DNA of 64,000 bases from Flavobacteriales bacterium UBA5081 (GTDB lineage: Bacteria > Bacteroidota > Bacteroidia > Flavobacteriales_E > Vicingaceae), in NCBI GenBank assembly GCA_002415785.1, contig DIAJ01000015.1, positions 12,061 through 76,060 of the forward strand, read 5' to 3'. The position numbers were made by a program, and so were the translations under genes. Below are positions 62,145 through 64,000 of the stretch, in pieces (the first letter of the stretch is position 1; every line of letters begins with the position of its first letter). The notes under the pieces are model-generated. The model saw nothing but the letters and a program-made list of their open reading frames with translations, ran no database searches and was not told the DNA's origin.

Positions 62145-62374
62145 GTTTTTTTTAGAGATTAGAGTTTAGAATATAGAGAATAGACCGCTTCGCTGTTAGA
62201 TGGGAAAGGTTGGATGAAGGAGAAAGGATTAAAGTTTAAAGCAGATTTTTTTAACTCAAAGGAGCAAAGTATCTGAAGGTTTTCTTTTTTCACATAAGTC
62301 TGCAAAGAAAAAACAATTCTCGCGACAGCGAGACAGTTTCAAGGTTTCTTGTTTTACATTTACTATTTTTCAAA

Positions 62375-62411
62375 AAAAAGCCTCACCAAGCATTTACTTA
62401 ATGAGGCTTTT
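62375..62411 (-). terminator. fahA intrinsic terminator
   Basis: AAAAGCCTCA and TGAGGCTTTT pair perfectly around a 16-nt loop, with T-rich sequence following on the minus strand. It lies about 20 nt after the fahA stop. The rest of the 62145-62431 gap holds no gene. Confidence 0.8.
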
Positions 62412-62431
62412 AATGTGTATTCGTCAACTAA

Positions 62432-63709
62432 TTATTTTGCCGGTAGCACTTTGGTGCTTACTTCACCAAAACCAATACGAACGCCATCTTTCTCACAATG
62501 TCCGCGCATAATTACGGTGTCTTTGTCTTGAATAAATTTGCGTTCTTCTCCACCTTTTAGTTTTACGGTTTTGCTGCCTTTCCAAGAAAGCTCCAACATA
62601 GAACCGTAGGAATCCTCCGTAGGTCCGCTGATAGTTCCGGAAGCATACATATCACCGGCTTTAATGTTACAGCCATTAATGGTGTGATGTGCTAATTGTT
62701 GGGTTTGATTCCAATACATGTATTTGTAATTGGAACGGCAGATGCTACTTGCCTCATCATGTTCTTCCGGTTGAATTAAGACCTCTAAATTTATGTCTAT
62801 GTTTTTTTCACCTTGATATTCCAGGTAAGGAAAAACCTTTGGATCTTGCTCCGGTCCTTTTACGCGGAAAGGCTCCAAGGCATCTAAAGTTACAATCCAG
62901 GCAGAAATGGAAGAAGCAAAGTTTTTCGCCAAGAATGGTCCGAGTGGAACATACTCCCATTTTTGAATATCTCTTGCCGACCAATCGTTAAATAACACCA
63001 TCCCAAAAATAAAGTCATCTGCTTCTTTAGTGCTAATGCTTTCACCCAAAGGTTTACCATCATAAGTAATAAATGCCATTTCCAACTCAAAATCCAACAA
63101 CTTACAAGGTCCAAAAACCGGTGGTTCGTCATCTTTCGGCTTTTGCTGACCTTTAGGACGGTGAATTTCCTCACCGGATAAAATAATTGAAGAAGCTCTA
63201 CCGTGATAACCTACCGGAATGTATTTCCAGTTGGGCAATAGGGCATTTTCAGGATCTCTAAAAAGTGTTCCCACATTGGTTGCATGTTCAATGCTGGAGT
63301 AAAAATCGGTGTAATCACCAACATGAACCGGCATTTCATTTTCAATTTCTGCGATGGGAATCAACACTTTTTCTTGGTCTTCCTTCTTATTTTGCAAAGT
63401 ATTGTTATCTGTGCTAAAAAGTTCAGCCAAACGATTTCTCAACATTCTGGTTCCGTCTTTTCCCTTTTTCATTAATTGATTGAAACGATTATTGTCGAAA
63501 TCGGCTTGTTCAAAACCTAAACCGTCTAAATAGCCCAGTTGAAACAAGGCGAATAAGTCAATGGCAAAGTCGCCAATTCTACTGGCAGCTCTTGCAGAAA
63601 GTTGCTTGTTTTTTACAATTCCAAAAGGCAAATTTTGAATAGGGAAATCAGAGGATTTATCGACCTCAACCCATGATTTAAGTGCAGGATTATTTGCTGT
63701 TATATTCAT
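62432..63709 (-). CDS. fahA: Fumarylacetoacetase
   Basis: FahA hydrolyses fumarylacetoacetate to fumarate and acetoacetate, the last step of tyrosine breakdown. The 425-residue protein has an N-terminal SH3-like part (SSDFPIQNLPFGIVKN, AARIGDFAIDLFAL). The metal and catalytic region follows: DYTDFYSSIEHATNVGTLFRD, PVGYHGRASSI, LLDFELEMAFIT, LFNDWSARDIQKWEYVPLGPFLAKNFASSISAWIV and GDMYASGTISGPTEDSYGSMLEL. Length and motifs are those of the family. Other tyrosine-pathway genes are outside the window. Confidence 0.96.
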   Translation of the reverse strand: MNITANNPALKSWVEVDKSSDFPIQNLPFGIVKNKQLSARAASRIGDFAIDLFALFQLGYLDGLGFEQADFDNNRFNQLMKKGKDGTRMLRNRLAELFSTDNNTLQNKKEDQEKVLIPIAEIENEMPVHVGDYTDFYSSIEHATNVGTLFRDPENALLPNWKYIPVGYHGRASSIILSGEEIHRPKGQQKPKDDEPPVFGPCKLLDFELEMAFITYDGKPLGESISTKEADDFIFGMVLFNDWSARDIQKWEYVPLGPFLAKNFASSISAWIVTLDALEPFRVKGPEQDPKVFPYLEYQGEKNIDINLEVLIQPEEHDEASSICRSNYKYMYWNQTQQLAHHTINGCNIKAGDMYASGTISGPTEDSYGSMLELSWKGSKTVKLKGGEERKFIQDKDTVIMRGHCEKDGVRIGFGEVSTKVLPAK

Positions 63710-63737
63710 ATTTAATTTTCGAATTTAATTTGAAGGA

Positions 63738-63745
63738 CAAATGTA
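63738..63745 (-). promoter_or_regulatory. fahA -7 promoter element
   Basis: The minus strand reads TACATTTG, matching TAnnTTTG, 28 nt before the fahA ATG. No TTG at the standard spacing is visible. Confidence 0.55.
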
Positions 63746-63913
63746 AGACATTCAAAAGGCTTAAAAAAAGATGCAACTTAAAGAATGCTTTTAGCGTCAA
63801 ATGAAAGACGACTTTGTTAAAATATTAGGTCAACTTTAAGGAAAAGTTGTATTCTACTTATAACATAGTTAAATTAGCGCATTAAAATTTTATAATTTCT
63901 TATTATCCGATTT

Positions 63914-64000
63914 ATGAAAAAGTTATTACACCTTGCGGTTTCTTTTGTTTTATTGTTTGGAGTTAATCTTTCACTAAAAGCTCAAAATTCTTCTATTCTG
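63914..64000 (+). CDS. Exported protein, 5' end only
   Basis: The 29 codons before the window edge read MKKLLHLAVSFVLLFGVNLS followed by LKAQNSSIL, a typical Bacteroidota Sec signal peptide with cleavage after KAQ. Nothing can be said about the mature protein. Confidence 0.6.
   Translation, partial: MKKLLHLAVSFVLLFGVNLSLKAQNSSIL

Overview
The window looks like chromosomal DNA of a member of the Bacteroidota, most likely an aerobic Flavobacteriales-type bacterium. Four things point there. One large secreted protein ends in a type B type IX secretion (gliding-motility-type) C-terminal domain. Many genes have the Bacteroidota -7 promoter element TAnnTTTG, several with a TTG exactly 20 nt upstream. 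Family content is typical of the phylum (DUF2480, GH3-like synthetase, type B ribosomal protein L31, etf-BFN-nupC order). The DNA is AT-rich and starts are not preceded by purine-rich Shine-Dalgarno tracts. No rRNA, tRNA, CRISPR array, phage or intact insertion sequence was recognised.

Layout. 0-7 kb: metF, a type IX-secreted adhesin-like protein, lepA and thiL. 7.3-14 kb: a complete SUF iron-sulfur assembly operon (sufA-B-C-D-S-E-T) followed by DUF2480. 14-21 kb, minus strand: ppa, an S41 peptidase, a UPF0175/PIN toxin-antitoxin pair, and serC-serA-DUF1015-yggS. 21-26 kb: L31, small membrane and lipoprotein genes, the class II ribonucleotide reductase nrdJ and a second toxin-antitoxin pair whose toxin is frameshifted. 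26-34 kb: haem synthesis from glutamyl-tRNA to coproporphyrinogen (hemAC fusion, hemD, hemB, then hemL, hemE), interrupted by two minus-strand envelope genes. 34-36 kb: poorly known exported proteins, one split by a single-base frameshift. 36-44 kb: nupC, a bifunctional nuclease, etfA, etfB, pdhB and a membrane pyrophosphatase with an added YceI-like domain. 44-52 kb: deoxynucleoside kinase, a propeller-like protein, GH3, sppA, folK, an OmpA/TPR lipoprotein and a third toxin-antitoxin pair. 52-57 kb: icmF followed by 1.3 kb of degenerate repeats. 57-64 kb: a chalcone-isomerase-like protein, a glycosyltransferase-methyltransferase pair, pruA, a DivIC/FtsB-like protein, fahA and the start of an exported protein.

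The genes fit together as an aerobic heterotroph. SUF supplies Fe-S clusters and the hem genes supply tetrapyrrole. ETF, IcmF, PruA and FahA handle electrons and carbon from acyl-CoA, branched-chain, proline and tyrosine breakdown. NrdJ and IcmF both need adenosylcobalamin. The pyrophosphatase and the soluble Ppa both consume pyrophosphate.

I did not find a defence island or an obviously new multi-gene system. The most unusual items are the pyrophosphatase-YceI fusion, the HemA-HemC fusion, two genes broken at homopolymers, three genes whose -7 box lies only 4 nt before the ATG (predicted leaderless mRNAs), and the repeat island beside icmF.
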